NCBI RefSeq assembly: GCF_013839425.1
Contig: NZ_JACDNP010000005.1
Location: 1-64,000 of the forward strand
Direction of reading: 5' to 3'
Source: Halorhabdus salina
GTDB taxonomy: Archaea; Halobacteriota; Halobacteria; Halobacteriales; Haloarculaceae
DNA: 64,000 nucleotides
In this document: positions 8,215 through 17,015 of the stretch, one piece after another
Layout: each line of letters opens with the position of its first letter
Position numbering within the stretch: position 1 is the first letter of the stretch
Position numbers and translations under genes: made by a program
Notes under the pieces: generated by a model
What the model was told of the DNA's origin: nothing
The model's input: the letters and a program-made list of their open reading frames with translations, nothing else
Databases searched by the model: none

Positions 8215-8319
8215 ATGTCAGCAACGCAGGCGGTGGCGGAAGTTGAACTGGACGTTATCGAAGACATTGCGCGCCGAAAACAGCGTGACGAGGAGTACGC
8301 GAAGCTAGCTCCCTGGTAA
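8215..8319 (+). CDS. 34-residue acidic small protein
   Basis: ATG at 8215 to TAA at 8317-8319, encoding MSATQAVAEV and so on to KLAPW: a charged, probably helical protein with C-terminal Trp. A TATA-like CTATTATG (about 8168-8176) lies some 40 nt upstream, so it has its own promoter. Codon use with mostly C or G third positions resembles neighbouring genes, and it neatly fills the gap between fba and the convergent gene at 8338. I do not recognise the family. Short length keeps confidence moderate. Confidence 0.6.
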   Translation: MSATQAVAEVELDVIEDIARRKQRDEEYAKLAPW

Positions 8320-8337
8320 CGACGGCACACCGGGTTT

Positions 8338-9207
8338 TCAGCTGCTTTTCTCAGCGGGTCGACTGACTGATGCTTGCCAGGCCGACGTATCGAGTGCCAC
8401 CAGTGCCCGGAGTCGCCCTCGGGGCGGTCCCGGCAGGTCGGCTGTCAGGTCATCGACGGTCTGTTCGTGCGTTGCGAGCAGGGACAGGACCGCTGACTCG
8501 TCCATCAGTTGGCGGGCATTCCAGGGGTCGTCCTCGCCATCCTGATACTGCTCGTAATCGAGGACGACTTGCCGGTGTCTGTAAATGGTTTCCCCGAGTC
8601 GCTCGTATCGCTCGATGGTATCGTCGCTTTCGTCATTGACGACTGCAGCTAGACCCGTGAGCATTCCGTACAGGGACGCCTGTCGATCGAGGAGAGATCG
8701 GTAGGTCTCAGCGTCCGGCGTTGCCGTCGATTCGACCATCGGGACACACATCACTTCCTGTGCCTGGGTGGCCCAGTAAGTCGAAGCGTCCGCTTTGAAT
8801 CTACTGAGCAGTCCCATCAGCGTCGGGACCAGTAGTTGCGAGACCAGCAGGGCTTCGGTTTCTCGGTCACTGGCGACGTCACCGTCGAGAAGGTCGTCGA
8901 CGATGTCGAAGTATTCCTGGGTAACGATCGTCAGTTTGCAGAGGGCATCCCGATCCGGTGCCGGCATCGAGAGTGCCTCGGCCACCGAATCAATCACCAG
9001 TACTGTATCGAGTTTCGGTCGCCGTTCCCGCTTCGGTAACGCGTCGCTCGTCGAAAACGCAAGCTCGTAGACAATTTCGACGACATCGGGCGGCAACTCC
9101 TGGACGATCGTGGCGACGTGATCGAGCATCTCTTCCCGACAGTCCTCGGCATACGTCTCGAATTCGCGACGTTCGTCGCCCGAAAGCGTCGATGGTCGAT
9201 AGAGCAC
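8338..9207 (-). CDS. Class I isoprenoid-synthase-like helical protein
   Basis: 289 residues, mostly predicted helix. Residues 100-110 (FDIVDDLLDGD) resemble the first Asp-rich metal-binding region of polyprenyl diphosphate synthases, and residues 216-228 (LDYEQYQDGEDDP) stand where the second Asp-rich region falls. Both are degenerate compared with canonical DDxxD, and the lysine/arginine pyrophosphate sites are not obvious. It may be a divergent enzyme of isoprenoid or carotenoid metabolism, or a catalytically inactive relative. It ends 19 nt from the convergent 34-residue ORF. Confidence 0.6.
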   Translation of the reverse strand: MLYRPSTLSGDERREFETYAEDCREEMLDHVATIVQELPPDVVEIVYELAFSTSDALPKRERRPKLDTVLVIDSVAEALSMPAPDRDALCKLTIVTQEYFDIVDDLLDGDVASDRETEALLVSQLLVPTLMGLLSRFKADASTYWATQAQEVMCVPMVESTATPDAETYRSLLDRQASLYGMLTGLAAVVNDESDDTIERYERLGETIYRHRQVVLDYEQYQDGEDDPWNARQLMDESAVLSLLATHEQTVDDLTADLPGPPRGRLRALVALDTSAWQASVSRPAEKSS

Positions 9208-9245
9208 GCCAGTCCTGTACTCCGAGCGATCACTTCAACGTTGTG

Positions 9246-9902
9246 TCACTCCCGTGGTTCGTCTCTCTCGGACAGTCTGGCAATCATGTCAGCGACGAAC
9301 GCCCGTTCGTCCTCATTGACGCCGTGGCCCATGCCCTCATAGAGCCGTTTCGTCACGTCAGCGTTCAACTGTTCGAAGACCGTTGCCGTCTCGTGGACGC
9401 GTTCGGCAGGGATGTGCGGGTCGACATCGCTACACCCCAAGAAGACGGGCGTTCCGTCGAGATCACCGTCGTACTCGGCCTGGTCAATTGATTCGCCGAT
9501 GAGGCCACCGCTCAGGGCAGCCAGACCCCCGTAACGATTCGGGTTCCGGGCGACGAATTCGCTGGCGAGACACGCACCCTGTGAGAAGCCCACGAGGGCA
9601 ATCGCCTCTCTCGAAATCCCGGCGTCTGTGGCTGTTTCGATGGCCGCTCGAATCGCTTCCAGACCAGAGGTACGTCCAGGTTCGTTGGAGTCGACTGGTG
9701 CCGTGAACGGGTTCGGGTACCAGGTGTTTCTCGCTGCCTGTGGAGCGAGATACGCGATGTCTTTCGTCGGGAACTCAGTGGCCATCTGCAGGATGCTGTT
9801 GGCCGTCGCGCCCCGTCCGTGGACGAGCACGACCGCGGCGGCAGCCGAGTCGACGGACTGGCCGGCGGTTTCGAGTGGCTGTCCCTGGTGTGGGCCGGTC
9901 AC
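9246..9902 (-). CDS. Phospholipase/carboxylesterase-type alpha/beta hydrolase
   Basis: 218 residues, cytoplasmic (no signal). The oxyanion region VLVHGRGA is followed by the nucleophile elbow GFSQGA, then an Asp in SDVDPHIP and the catalytic His in GMGHGVN. This order and spacing match the carboxylesterase/lysophospholipase family (YpfH/Est type). The translation starts with GTG at 9902. It lies 38 nt downstream of the start of the isoprenoid-synthase-like gene on the same strand and may be co-transcribed with it. The substrate cannot be told from sequence. Confidence 0.85.
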   Translation of the reverse strand: MTGPHQGQPLETAGQSVDSAAAAVVLVHGRGATANSILQMATEFPTKDIAYLAPQAARNTWYPNPFTAPVDSNEPGRTSGLEAIRAAIETATDAGISREAIALVGFSQGACLASEFVARNPNRYGGLAALSGGLIGESIDQAEYDGDLDGTPVFLGCSDVDPHIPAERVHETATVFEQLNADVTKRLYEGMGHGVNEDERAFVADMIARLSERDEPRE

Positions 9903-10019
9903 TAGCAGTCACCCTGGTTCGTCTTGTGATGTCCCGCTCGTGTCTCGTCGATGAGTATCATCTTTCAACGTTGTACCGCCCCGTCGCTTAAGACAGTTGC
10001 TGTCAAAGTGCTAACTGTA

Positions 10020-10165
10020 TATCACCCGTTGAACTCGACGAGGAGAGCATCGCACGTCTCGACGGGCTTCGGGTGGACGAGAAGGCCGACGATGAACTCG
10101 TGGTGCTATCAACATCTACGAGTCCGAGGAGGTGACTCTGTATCACGCCGGAGACGAGCTATGGC
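10020..10165 (+). pseudogene. Frameshifted remnant of a small VapB-like protein gene
   Basis: Two frames together read VELDEESIARLDGLRVDEKADDELV, then after a shift near 10110, INIYESEEVTLYHAGDEL. The two halves read as one short protein of the kind found in haloarchaea as small antitoxin-like (ribbon-helix-helix) proteins, interrupted by a frameshift. There is no start codon in frame at the left end. It sits in the 256-nt gap before the convergent DUF gene. Family assignment is from memory of such proteins. Confidence 0.45.
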
Positions 10166-10608
10166 TCGTGGGTCTGCTCGCAGATATCTGCCCACCGACC
10201 GCGGTCTTCGAGACGCGACTGTAATCGGTCCGTGTATCTTTGAGCTAGATTTTCGGCCGCTTCGCGGAGTGCGTCGGACTGCTCGTTTCCGAACCCGAGA
10301 GCGCCTTTGATACCGTCGAGTAGCCCGCCGCTGCTGGCCGATGTGCCAGTACTGTCGGGGGCGATCCCGCCACTCCCTCCGTCGTCCATTCGACGGAGTT
10401 CCGGCATCACGCTCGATAGTTTACTCGTGTCGGCAACCAGGTGGGCTGTCTCTGGTTGTGCCGCCCCTTCAATCTGGAACTCGACTGCGGTCATGACGAG
10501 GCCCCACTGCTGGCTGGATAGCGGCGATGTCGCGACTTCGTCCGTGAATTCCTGATCTGTTTGCATCCGCTCGGCGGCCATCTGGTCGACCCAGGAGTTC
10601 TCGCTCAT
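10159..10608 (-). CDS. Conserved haloarchaeal protein (DUF5799-like)
   Basis: 149 residues, acidic, no membrane segment. The N-terminal half (DQMAAERMQTDQEF..SQQWGLVMTAVEFQIEG) is followed by a Gly/Ser-rich linker around residues 78-100 and a helical C-terminus. It resembles the haloarchaeal family annotated DUF5799; function unknown. It is divergently transcribed from the dehydrogenase at 10700 across 91 nt. Confidence 0.7.
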   Translation of the reverse strand: MSENSWVDQMAAERMQTDQEFTDEVATSPLSSQQWGLVMTAVEFQIEGAAQPETAHLVADTSKLSSVMPELRRMDDGGSGGIAPDSTGTSASSGGLLDGIKGALGFGNEQSDALREAAENLAQRYTDRLQSRLEDRGRWADICEQTHEP

Positions 10609-10699
10609 GGGGCCCTGTTCTCACCCGACCACTATCAGCGTTGTCGCTCAACGGCTCGTTCGTTACGTTTCTATCCCCGGGACGTGAACTGCCAGTACC

Positions 10700-11596
10700 A
10701 TGACCCAGACAGTCGGAGTTATCGGTCTCGGCGCGATGGGCGCGCCAATGGCAGAGAATGTCAGCGCTGCTGGTTATCCGCTGATCGTGTACAATCGGAC
10801 ATCTGAACGAACAGAGCCGTTCGCTGACGCTGGCCACGATGTGGCGGATTCGCCCGCCGAAGTCGCCGAGCGAGCCGGCATCGTGATCGTGATGGTTACC
10901 GACGACGAGGCCCTCGAAGCCGTTTTGGAGGGTGACGACGGCGTTCTCGATGGGATCACGGACGGCACGATCTTCCTCCAGATGAGTACGGTCACCCCGG
11001 CGGCGACCGCAGCTGCGGCCGAAGCTGTCCAAGACGCCGGCGGACGCTACGTCGACGCACCGGTTTCGGGGACGGTCGGCCCGGCCGAGGACGGGACACT
11101 TACCGTGCTGGCCGCTGGCCCGGACGATCTGCTCGACGAGGTCGATCGTATTCTTTCGGCCATCGGCGAACCGATCGTCGACTGCGGGGCTGTCGGCGAC
11201 GGGACTCGCATGAAACTGTTCGTCAACCTTCTGCTTGGGGACATGATGAGCGCGTTCGCGGAAGCACTTGCCTTCGGGACTGCCCAAGGGCTGGACGACG
11301 ACGACATGCTGACAGTCGTCGAAGCGGGCGCGGTCGATTCGCCACTGTTCTCGATCAAGGGCGAGAACATCGCCGCGGGCGACTTCGAACCACGGTTCCC
11401 GATCGACCTCCAGTTCAAGGACCTCCGGTACGCGGTCGAGGCGGCCAACGAGGCGGGCGTCCCGTTGCCCCAGACCGCCGCCGCCAGAGAGACGTTCAGC
11501 GCCGCCAGCGGAATGGGTCACGGCGAGGAAGACATGGCTGCGGTCGTGAAGTTCTTCGAGCGCGTGGCCGGCCTGTCCATCGGCGAGCGGGAATAA
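10700..11596 (+). CDS. Beta-hydroxyacid dehydrogenase (3-hydroxyisobutyrate/glyoxylate reductase type)
   Basis: 298 residues. Rossmann fold with GLGAMGAPMA at 9-18, the substrate-binding DAPVSGTVGPAEDGTL around 118-133 and the catalytic lysine in GDGTRMKLFVNLLL. These are the hallmarks of the family that reduces or oxidises small 3-hydroxyacids or reduces glyoxylate and succinic semialdehyde with NAD(P). The exact substrate is undetermined. A stand-alone gene, 16 nt from the convergent zinc-finger/membrane gene. Confidence 0.9.
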   Translation: MTQTVGVIGLGAMGAPMAENVSAAGYPLIVYNRTSERTEPFADAGHDVADSPAEVAERAGIVIVMVTDDEALEAVLEGDDGVLDGITDGTIFLQMSTVTPAATAAAAEAVQDAGGRYVDAPVSGTVGPAEDGTLTVLAAGPDDLLDEVDRILSAIGEPIVDCGAVGDGTRMKLFVNLLLGDMMSAFAEALAFGTAQGLDDDDMLTVVEAGAVDSPLFSIKGENIAAGDFEPRFPIDLQFKDLRYAVEAANEAGVPLPQTAAARETFSAASGMGHGEEDMAAVVKFFERVAGLSIGERE

Positions 11597-11612
11597 CTGG
11601 CGTACTGTCCAG

Positions 11613-11888
11613 TCAAACCAGTGCGTAGGTCATCAACAACAAGAAGTACAACACAATCAGTGCGAGCAGTGCTTTGAGTCGGAAGACGTTGAGCCGATCG
11701 CTTTCGGCCTCGTAGGCGTCCTCGAAGGCCGCTATGGCTGTTTCTCCCAGGGTATCGGCGTGGTCGTACCCCCGATGCAGTGCCAGCAACTCCTCGCGGA
11801 CGAACGGGCGGCCACACTCCGGGCAGCGTGAGGGGGCCGCGTCTTCGGGTACGTCGAACGCTGTGTCGTCGAGTGGTTCGGTGGTCAT
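11613..11888 (-). CDS. Zinc-finger protein with C-terminal membrane anchor
   Basis: 91 residues. CPECGRPF at 22-29 with HRGYDH (39-44) makes a C2H2-like finger; residues 72-90 (LKALLALIVLYFLLLMTYALV region) form one transmembrane helix. The start at 11888 was taken because longer readings upstream run through the coding strand of the next gene in another frame. The gap to the following membrane-protein gene is two bases, so both are one transcript. Probably a small membrane-bound accessory protein; role unknown. Confidence 0.75.
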   Translation of the reverse strand: MTTEPLDDTAFDVPEDAAPSRCPECGRPFVREELLALHRGYDHADTLGETAIAAFEDAYEAESDRLNVFRLKALLALIVLYFLLLMTYALV

Positions 11889-11890
11889 AG

Positions 11891-13315
11891 TTAGAGGAAC
11901 GGCGGCTGAATGGTCGGTTGCGTGACGATCCAGAGGCTGGTCATCGTGTACAGTACCATCACGGCGATCACTGGATACTGGCTCCGGATGGCCTGCAGGC
12001 GACCCGGGAACAATTCGAAGGCAGTCGCATGGGCGATCCAGATCGCAAGCAGGTGGCCTGCGAGAACGCTCGCGACGGGAACGGCCCCGAACCAGCCCGG
12101 CAGCGAGAGGACGGGGACGGTCGCCGGAGGCGACAGCGGCGAACCGAGGACTGTCACCAGCACCGGCACGAGTGAGAGGAAGTAACCCAGATAGTGGGCG
12201 AGATGGTAGCCGGCAGCGATCGCTACCAGTGGCGGGGCGAAGCGCCTGGCGAGGGTTTGGGCGGCCATGTAGGTCTCTCCAGTCCTCCGGGCGTATCGCG
12301 AGGCGAGTCGGTAGATTGCAAGAAAAAGACCGAACCCGCCGGCGAGGACGAGCGGATACAAGAGGTGGACCGGGATACCCACTTCGACCAGCGGCCGGGC
12401 TATTGCCCGCCAGGCTGGCGTTGTCACGAACCCGTCGTAGGTCGTCGACCACAACAGTGCGACGACGAACGCGACCTCGCTGGCATCACTGACTAGATCG
12501 GGTCGCGTCAGTCCGATGCCTGGGCCCCTGATCGAGAGTTGGTTCGTCCCCAGTGTCGCTCGATCGGTGTCTGTCGCCGTCCTATCGGTCGCGATCGGCG
12601 CGACGTGGCCGTAGTAGTAGAACACGCGGGTCACTGGGTCGACGCGCTCGAACCACGCGGTAGTGCCGAAGACGACAGCTCCGCCGAGCGTTATGGCGGA
12701 GTAACCCAGGACGACCGTCGAGAGCAGCGCCGGCGCGTCGGCCAGCGGACTCACCACTTCGATCCAGATGAGTGCGAGCAGGCCCACGGCGCTCGGCCAG
12801 GCACCCACGTCCGGAAGCGGTCGATCGAGGGACGGCAGCCAGGTGGCGATCGTTCGCCAGGGATTGAGGACGTGCCAGGTGCCACCCAGCAGGTATGTGG
12901 TGGCCGTGTATCCCGCCCACCAGCCGACCCAGACGGCAAGCACAGCGAGATTACCAAGGCCTTGGATCGGTCCCAGGTAGCCAATTGCGACGATGCCAAA
13001 CAGACCCAGAACTCCAACGATGCGGACGAGCGCCATGGGGTGGCCCGAGCGGGGAAACGGGATCGTCGCCCGCCAGTCGTGCAGCGAATCGATCAGGCGG
13101 CGGTCAGTGACGAACGAGGCAAGCAGAAAGGACGCCCCGACGGCGGCCCCGCCCGTGAGCAAGAACAGCCACGTGGGGACGGTGACTGTCTCCCGGGCGG
13201 CTGCACCTAGGCTGCCGCCATGGGCACGCACGGGCCCGGTGAGGACGAAGAGTGCGACGAGCCATCTCACCATCGAGAGTGACCGACCGAGCGCACGACC
13301 GGGACGCCAGACCAT
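11891..13315 (-). CDS. Polytopic membrane protein (fenitrothion-hydrolase-like annotation group)
   Basis: 474 residues with about 10-12 hydrophobic segments. The start could be 13315, or 13273, which would begin directly with a signal-like segment ending in VRAHGGS. Internal motifs such as GTWHVLNPWRTIATW and conserved histidines in the late helices (GYHLAHYLGYF, AGHLLAIWIAHA) could bind heme or metal. Similar actinobacterial and haloarchaeal proteins carry the doubtful name fenitrothion hydrolase. It is transcribed divergently from heme-copper oxidase subunit III, which hints at a respiratory or copper-related job, but that is inference. Confidence 0.75.
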   Translation of the reverse strand: MVWRPGRALGRSLSMVRWLVALFVLTGPVRAHGGSLGAAARETVTVPTWLFLLTGGAAVGASFLLASFVTDRRLIDSLHDWRATIPFPRSGHPMALVRIVGVLGLFGIVAIGYLGPIQGLGNLAVLAVWVGWWAGYTATTYLLGGTWHVLNPWRTIATWLPSLDRPLPDVGAWPSAVGLLALIWIEVVSPLADAPALLSTVVLGYSAITLGGAVVFGTTAWFERVDPVTRVFYYYGHVAPIATDRTATDTDRATLGTNQLSIRGPGIGLTRPDLVSDASEVAFVVALLWSTTYDGFVTTPAWRAIARPLVEVGIPVHLLYPLVLAGGFGLFLAIYRLASRYARRTGETYMAAQTLARRFAPPLVAIAAGYHLAHYLGYFLSLVPVLVTVLGSPLSPPATVPVLSLPGWFGAVPVASVLAGHLLAIWIAHATAFELFPGRLQAIRSQYPVIAVMVLYTMTSLWIVTQPTIQPPFL

Positions 13316-13447
13316 TGCCAGGGCGTACGGCGGTCGGGGACCTGTAAGTTCCGACGGATGGCTTCCGGAACGGGCCCGACTGGCCGGACGCCGGCAAAAG
13401 GGTCCCCCGAAGGTGGCTTTTTAGCCGTCGGTGGGGTAGCAGTTCCC

Positions 13448-14299
13448 ATGAGCATCGTAGAGGATTCGGACGGGCACGACGGTCATCACCTTCCGGCCGA
13501 GGAGGACTGGCCCCGCGGGTTCGGCGAGGCCAGCTGGTGGCCGTTTATCACCGCCATTGGCGGGGCCGGCTTCTACGTCGGGGTCGCGCTGTGGGTACTC
13601 GGCATGGGTGAAGACGCGCTGGTTGGCCCGACGGTCGGGCCGGCGGCGATCGCGGGCAGCGTTCTGTTGTTGCTGGTTGGGATGTACGGGTGGCTGTATC
13701 ACGCCTTCGTCGCTGACTTCTGGGAGCGTGGGACCGCGACGCGCTCATCGAGTGCACTCCGCTTTGGTATGTTGCTGTTCCTGGGGTCAGAGATCGCTAC
13801 CTTCGGCGCTGGGTTCGTCTATTACTTCTTCATCAGAGCTGGCGCGTGGCCACCCCAGGAACTCCCACACCTGCTTGGCAGTCTCGTCTTGATCAATACC
13901 ACAATCCTGATCGCCAGCAGTGTAACGCTGCACTTTGCCCACGTCTACCTCCGCCGAGGGAACCACCGACGTTTCATGCAGTTACTCGGCGTGACCCTGG
14001 CGCTTGGTGTCGTGTTCATCGCCGGCCAGGCCTATGAGTACTACGAGTTTATCATCGGTGACGGCTTTTCAATCACTGAGGGTGCCTTCGGCAGCGCCTT
14101 CTATGGGTTGACGGGCCTCCACGGTGCCCACGTAACACTTGGCGCGATTCTATTGGGAATTATCTACGCCCGGGGACTGGCCGGCCAATACACCCAGGAG
14201 CGCCACACGTCTGTGAGTACGGTCTCGATGTACTGGCACTTTGTCGACGCCGTCTGGATCTTCCTGGTTGTCGTACTGTACGTCGGTGCCGCGGCCTGA
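13448..14299 (+). CDS. coxC: Heme-copper terminal oxidase subunit III
   Basis: 283 residues with about seven membrane helices. Typical subunit III motifs are present: WPFITAIGG, SEIATFGAGFVYYFFIR with the conserved acidic residue in helix 3, FYGLTGLHGAHVTLG and SMYWHFVDAVWIFLV. It belongs to the oxygen-reducing cytochrome oxidase complex in the membrane. Subunits I and II are not in the window, so this is a separately located subunit gene. Start MSIVEDSDGHD at 13448 is preferred; upstream in-frame residues to 13358 look non-coding. Confidence 0.93.
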   Translation: MSIVEDSDGHDGHHLPAEEDWPRGFGEASWWPFITAIGGAGFYVGVALWVLGMGEDALVGPTVGPAAIAGSVLLLLVGMYGWLYHAFVADFWERGTATRSSSALRFGMLLFLGSEIATFGAGFVYYFFIRAGAWPPQELPHLLGSLVLINTTILIASSVTLHFAHVYLRRGNHRRFMQLLGVTLALGVVFIAGQAYEYYEFIIGDGFSITEGAFGSAFYGLTGLHGAHVTLGAILLGIIYARGLAGQYTQERHTSVSTVSMYWHFVDAVWIFLVVVLYVGAAA

Positions 14300-14342
14300 G
14301 GCCGGCGACTGGATTGAAGGGCCTGCTTTTCATACTGGACGT

Positions 14343-14585
14343 ATGGAACAACTGGACGTGGGTGATGGCTTCGACGTCCACGAGTATCGTCACGGACTCA
14401 AACTTCTCAGTGAGGATAGAGCAACGATGTACCTTGCCAACCGCGAGGGGTTTGCCTGTCCAGCCTGTTCGAAACCCTTCGAGAAACTGCTCATCTCTGA
14501 GAAACGCACACACACGTTCAACTCGCCACCGGGTCCGTTCTGCCTCGTCCGAACTGACGAGCAACTACTCGTGTTGACCCACTGA
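14343..14585 (+). CDS. Small haloarchaeal zinc-ribbon-like protein
   Basis: 80 residues. It holds VHEYRHGLKLLSEDRATMYLANREGFACPACSKPFEKLLISE, with one CPAC pair and downstream Cys/His residues, and resembles a small family in haloarchaea sometimes labelled flagella cluster protein (DUF7385-like, from memory). No membrane segment. It starts 43 nt after coxC and may be co-transcribed. Function unknown. Confidence 0.7.
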   Translation: MEQLDVGDGFDVHEYRHGLKLLSEDRATMYLANREGFACPACSKPFEKLLISEKRTHTFNSPPGPFCLVRTDEQLLVLTH

Positions 14586-14650
14586 TATCGGTGGACGTCT
14601 CCGGCTGCTTTGAGCGGTATCGACTGCTTGGGCGGCGGCCCGACTTCCCG

Positions 14651-14995
14651 TCAAACATCGAGCGATTGCCACTCTTCGACGTGAGTTTTCGTTTCCTTGC
14701 CAAAATCGACGGTAACTTCGATAACGTCGCCGTCAAGTTGGAGCTCGATCGACTCGAAATCCGGCTCGTAGACGCTGTGATGGTGGCCATTCTGGTCGAT
14801 TCGGATCTCCTTTTCGAGCAAGTTGTATTCAGACAGAATATCGAGACGGCGATATATTGAGGAGAGACTCCCGTCGCAGATGTTAGATATATCTTGGGCC
14901 GATCGCTGTGCGTCGTTCGTCGCTATCAGGATTTGACGCGCACGATCATCTGATATCACCTCGTATATATTAGCCGGCTGCCATTCATTCGACAT
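14651..14995 (-). CDS. Winged-helix transcriptional regulator
   Basis: 114 residues. Residues 5-60 form an ArsR-type winged helix (YEVISDDRARQILIATND..SAQDISNICDGSLSSIYRRLDILSEYNLLEKE), followed by a beta-rich C-terminal part (SIELQLDGDVIEVTVDFG). This is the common form of haloarchaeal small HTH proteins. No metal-binding cysteines are seen apart from one. The 373-nt gap to hmgA (14996-15368) is AT-richer and holds the divergent promoters but no gene. Confidence 0.8.
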   Translation of the reverse strand: MSNEWQPANIYEVISDDRARQILIATNDAQRSAQDISNICDGSLSSIYRRLDILSEYNLLEKEIRIDQNGHHHSVYEPDFESIELQLDGDVIEVTVDFGKETKTHVEEWQSLDV

Positions 14996-15368
14996 CTATG
15001 AACATCCCATTACCACATATCAGATTTTGTATCCCCGTCAAAACGCGTCGCATTAACACACTCTCGGCATATATCCGTCGAAAATTTAGTAGATGATATC
15101 GTTCCAGTATCGGCTGGAACTCTCGCTGCCTCTATGAGGGGTATTTTCCGGTCTGACGTGCTTTCTGCCACAGGACCGCTCTCGTTGTCGTACTGATAGT
15201 GCTCGGTAACTCGTCCTCAAGCGTCTGCGTGTCCTTGGTTCACCGATTATTCCGTGCGATAACTGGCACGATGTGGTCCTTCAAGCTACTGGTATCCGGT
15301 TTCGGGACGATTCGGTATTGCCGTCCGGAACGCAAACTGTTAGGGGGCCGGCCGTCGAGTGTGCGCGT

Positions 15369-16580
15369 ATGGCTGACGTGACTGAGCTCCTCGAACGTCT
15401 CCGGAGCGGTGAACTTCGTCTCCACGAACTTGCCGATCACGCGCCTGCCGACGAGGCAGCAAGTGCACGGAGAGCGTACATCGAATCCGAGACAGAGACG
15501 GACTTGGAGACGGTCGGTTCGTATTCGATCGATGCTGCCGATGCCGATCCCAATATCGAGAACATGATCGGAGCGATTCAAGTACCACTCGGCGTGGCGG
15601 GGCCGCTCCCGGTCGAGGGCGACGTAGCTGGAGACGACTATCAGGTACCCCTCGCGACAACCGAAGGGGCACTCGTGGCGAGTGTCAATCGCGGCATGAC
15701 CGCGATCCGCGAGGCCGGCGGTGCGACGACGTCCATCGTGAAGTCGGGAATCACCCGTGCGCCGGTCTTCACCGTCGAGAACGTCGCTGAGGCCACCGAG
15801 GTCGCGGACTGGGTTCGCGACCACGAGGCCGAGATCGAGTCTGTCGCCGAGGAGACGGACCCACACATCGCCTTCGAGGACGTAACGCCGTACGTCGTCG
15901 GTGATTCGGTGTTCCTCCGATTCCGGTACGATACGGGTGACGCGATGGGGATGAACATGGTCACGATCGCGAGTCGTGCGGTGAGCGAACTCGTCGAAGA
16001 CGAGACGCCGGCAGAACTGGTCGCGCTGTCGGGCAACCTCTGTTCAGACAAGAAACCCGCGGCGATCAACGCCGTCGAAGGCCGCGGGTACACGGTCGGG
16101 GCGGACGTCTTCATTCCGGACGATGTCGTCGAGGAACGCTTCCATGCGACGAGTGAAGATATCGCGGCGGTCAACACGCGCAAGAATCTCGTCGGGAGTG
16201 CCAAAGCCGGCAGTCTGGGGTTCAACGCCCACGTGGCGAACATCGTCGGGGCCGCGTTCCTCGCACTGGGCCAGGACGAGGCCCAGGTGGTCGAAGGATC
16301 GAACGCGATCACGAGTCTGGAAGCCCGTGACGACGGGCTCTACGCCAGCGTTACCCTGGCATCACTCGAAGTCGGGACGGTCGGTGGCGGGACGGCACTC
16401 CCTACCCAATCTGAGGCACTGTCAATTCTTGGCGTCGCGGGCGGTGGCGATCCCGTCGGTTCGAACGCCGACGAACTCGCCGAAGTCATCGCTGCCGCGT
16501 CCCTGGCGGGTGAACTGTCTCTGCTTGGTGCACTCGCCTCGCGACACTTGTCCAGCGCCCACGAAGAACTCGGTCGCTGA
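15369..16580 (+). CDS. hmgA: 3-hydroxy-3-methylglutaryl-CoA reductase
   Basis: 403 residues, class I HMG-CoA reductase of the soluble archaeal type. It makes mevalonate with NADPH, the committed step to archaeal lipids and carotenoids. Signatures: ENMIGAIQVPLGVAGPL, the catalytic-Glu region TTEGALVASVNRG, the cofactor region DAMGMNM and the catalytic-Lys region SGNLCSDKKPAAIN. The C-terminal histidine region is around ASRHLSSAHEELG. ATG at 15369 gives a full-length enzyme; a TATA-like CTGTTAGG about 28 nt upstream suggests a leaderless mRNA. Confidence 0.96.
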   Translation: MADVTELLERLRSGELRLHELADHAPADEAASARRAYIESETETDLETVGSYSIDAADADPNIENMIGAIQVPLGVAGPLPVEGDVAGDDYQVPLATTEGALVASVNRGMTAIREAGGATTSIVKSGITRAPVFTVENVAEATEVADWVRDHEAEIESVAEETDPHIAFEDVTPYVVGDSVFLRFRYDTGDAMGMNMVTIASRAVSELVEDETPAELVALSGNLCSDKKPAAINAVEGRGYTVGADVFIPDDVVEERFHATSEDIAAVNTRKNLVGSAKAGSLGFNAHVANIVGAAFLALGQDEAQVVEGSNAITSLEARDDGLYASVTLASLEVGTVGGGTALPTQSEALSILGVAGGGDPVGSNADELAEVIAAASLAGELSLLGALASRHLSSAHEELGR

Positions 16581-17015
16581 TCAAGCGTCCGTTTCGGTCT
16601 CTTCTTCAATCGCACCGGTTTGCGAATCGTTCGTATCGTCGACGGCGACGAGTTCGTACCCCAGCCCTTCCCCAATCATGAACAGCCCGCTGAGAACCAG
16701 GATCACTGCGCCAGTTCCGACGAATAGGGGGCCAGAGCGGGCTTGTGGTGCCAGGAAGACCATCGTCATGCCCGCCGACCCCGACAGTGCACCGACACCA
16801 CGTCTGTAGGCTCCCCGGGTCGCAGAGAGTAAGCCCCAGACACACAGTCCGACTGCCAGCGCACTTGCGACGAGTGCGATCACATCGTAGCCGCTGACCC
16901 GTACGGTCACGTCGGCGGCGGTTCGGCCGGCAAAGACGATGCTAGCCGCCACGAGACCGAGGCCAGCGACGATCGGCACCGAGAGCGTCGAATCGTCGAG
17001 GTCTCTTTGGGTCAC
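16581..17015 (-). CDS. Four-helix membrane protein of unknown function
   Basis: 144 residues with four predicted membrane helices (about 10-30, 42-64, 73-90 and 95-115) and an acidic C-terminal tail. No family recognised. Its stop codon directly abuts the stop codon of hmgA (convergent, no gap). The 310-nt stretch beyond its start, 17016-17325, contains no gene I can support. Confidence 0.65.
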   Translation of the reverse strand: MTQRDLDDSTLSVPIVAGLGLVAASIVFAGRTAADVTVRVSGYDVIALVASALAVGLCVWGLLSATRGAYRRGVGALSGSAGMTMVFLAPQARSGPLFVGTGAVILVLSGLFMIGEGLGYELVAVDDTNDSQTGAIEEETETDA

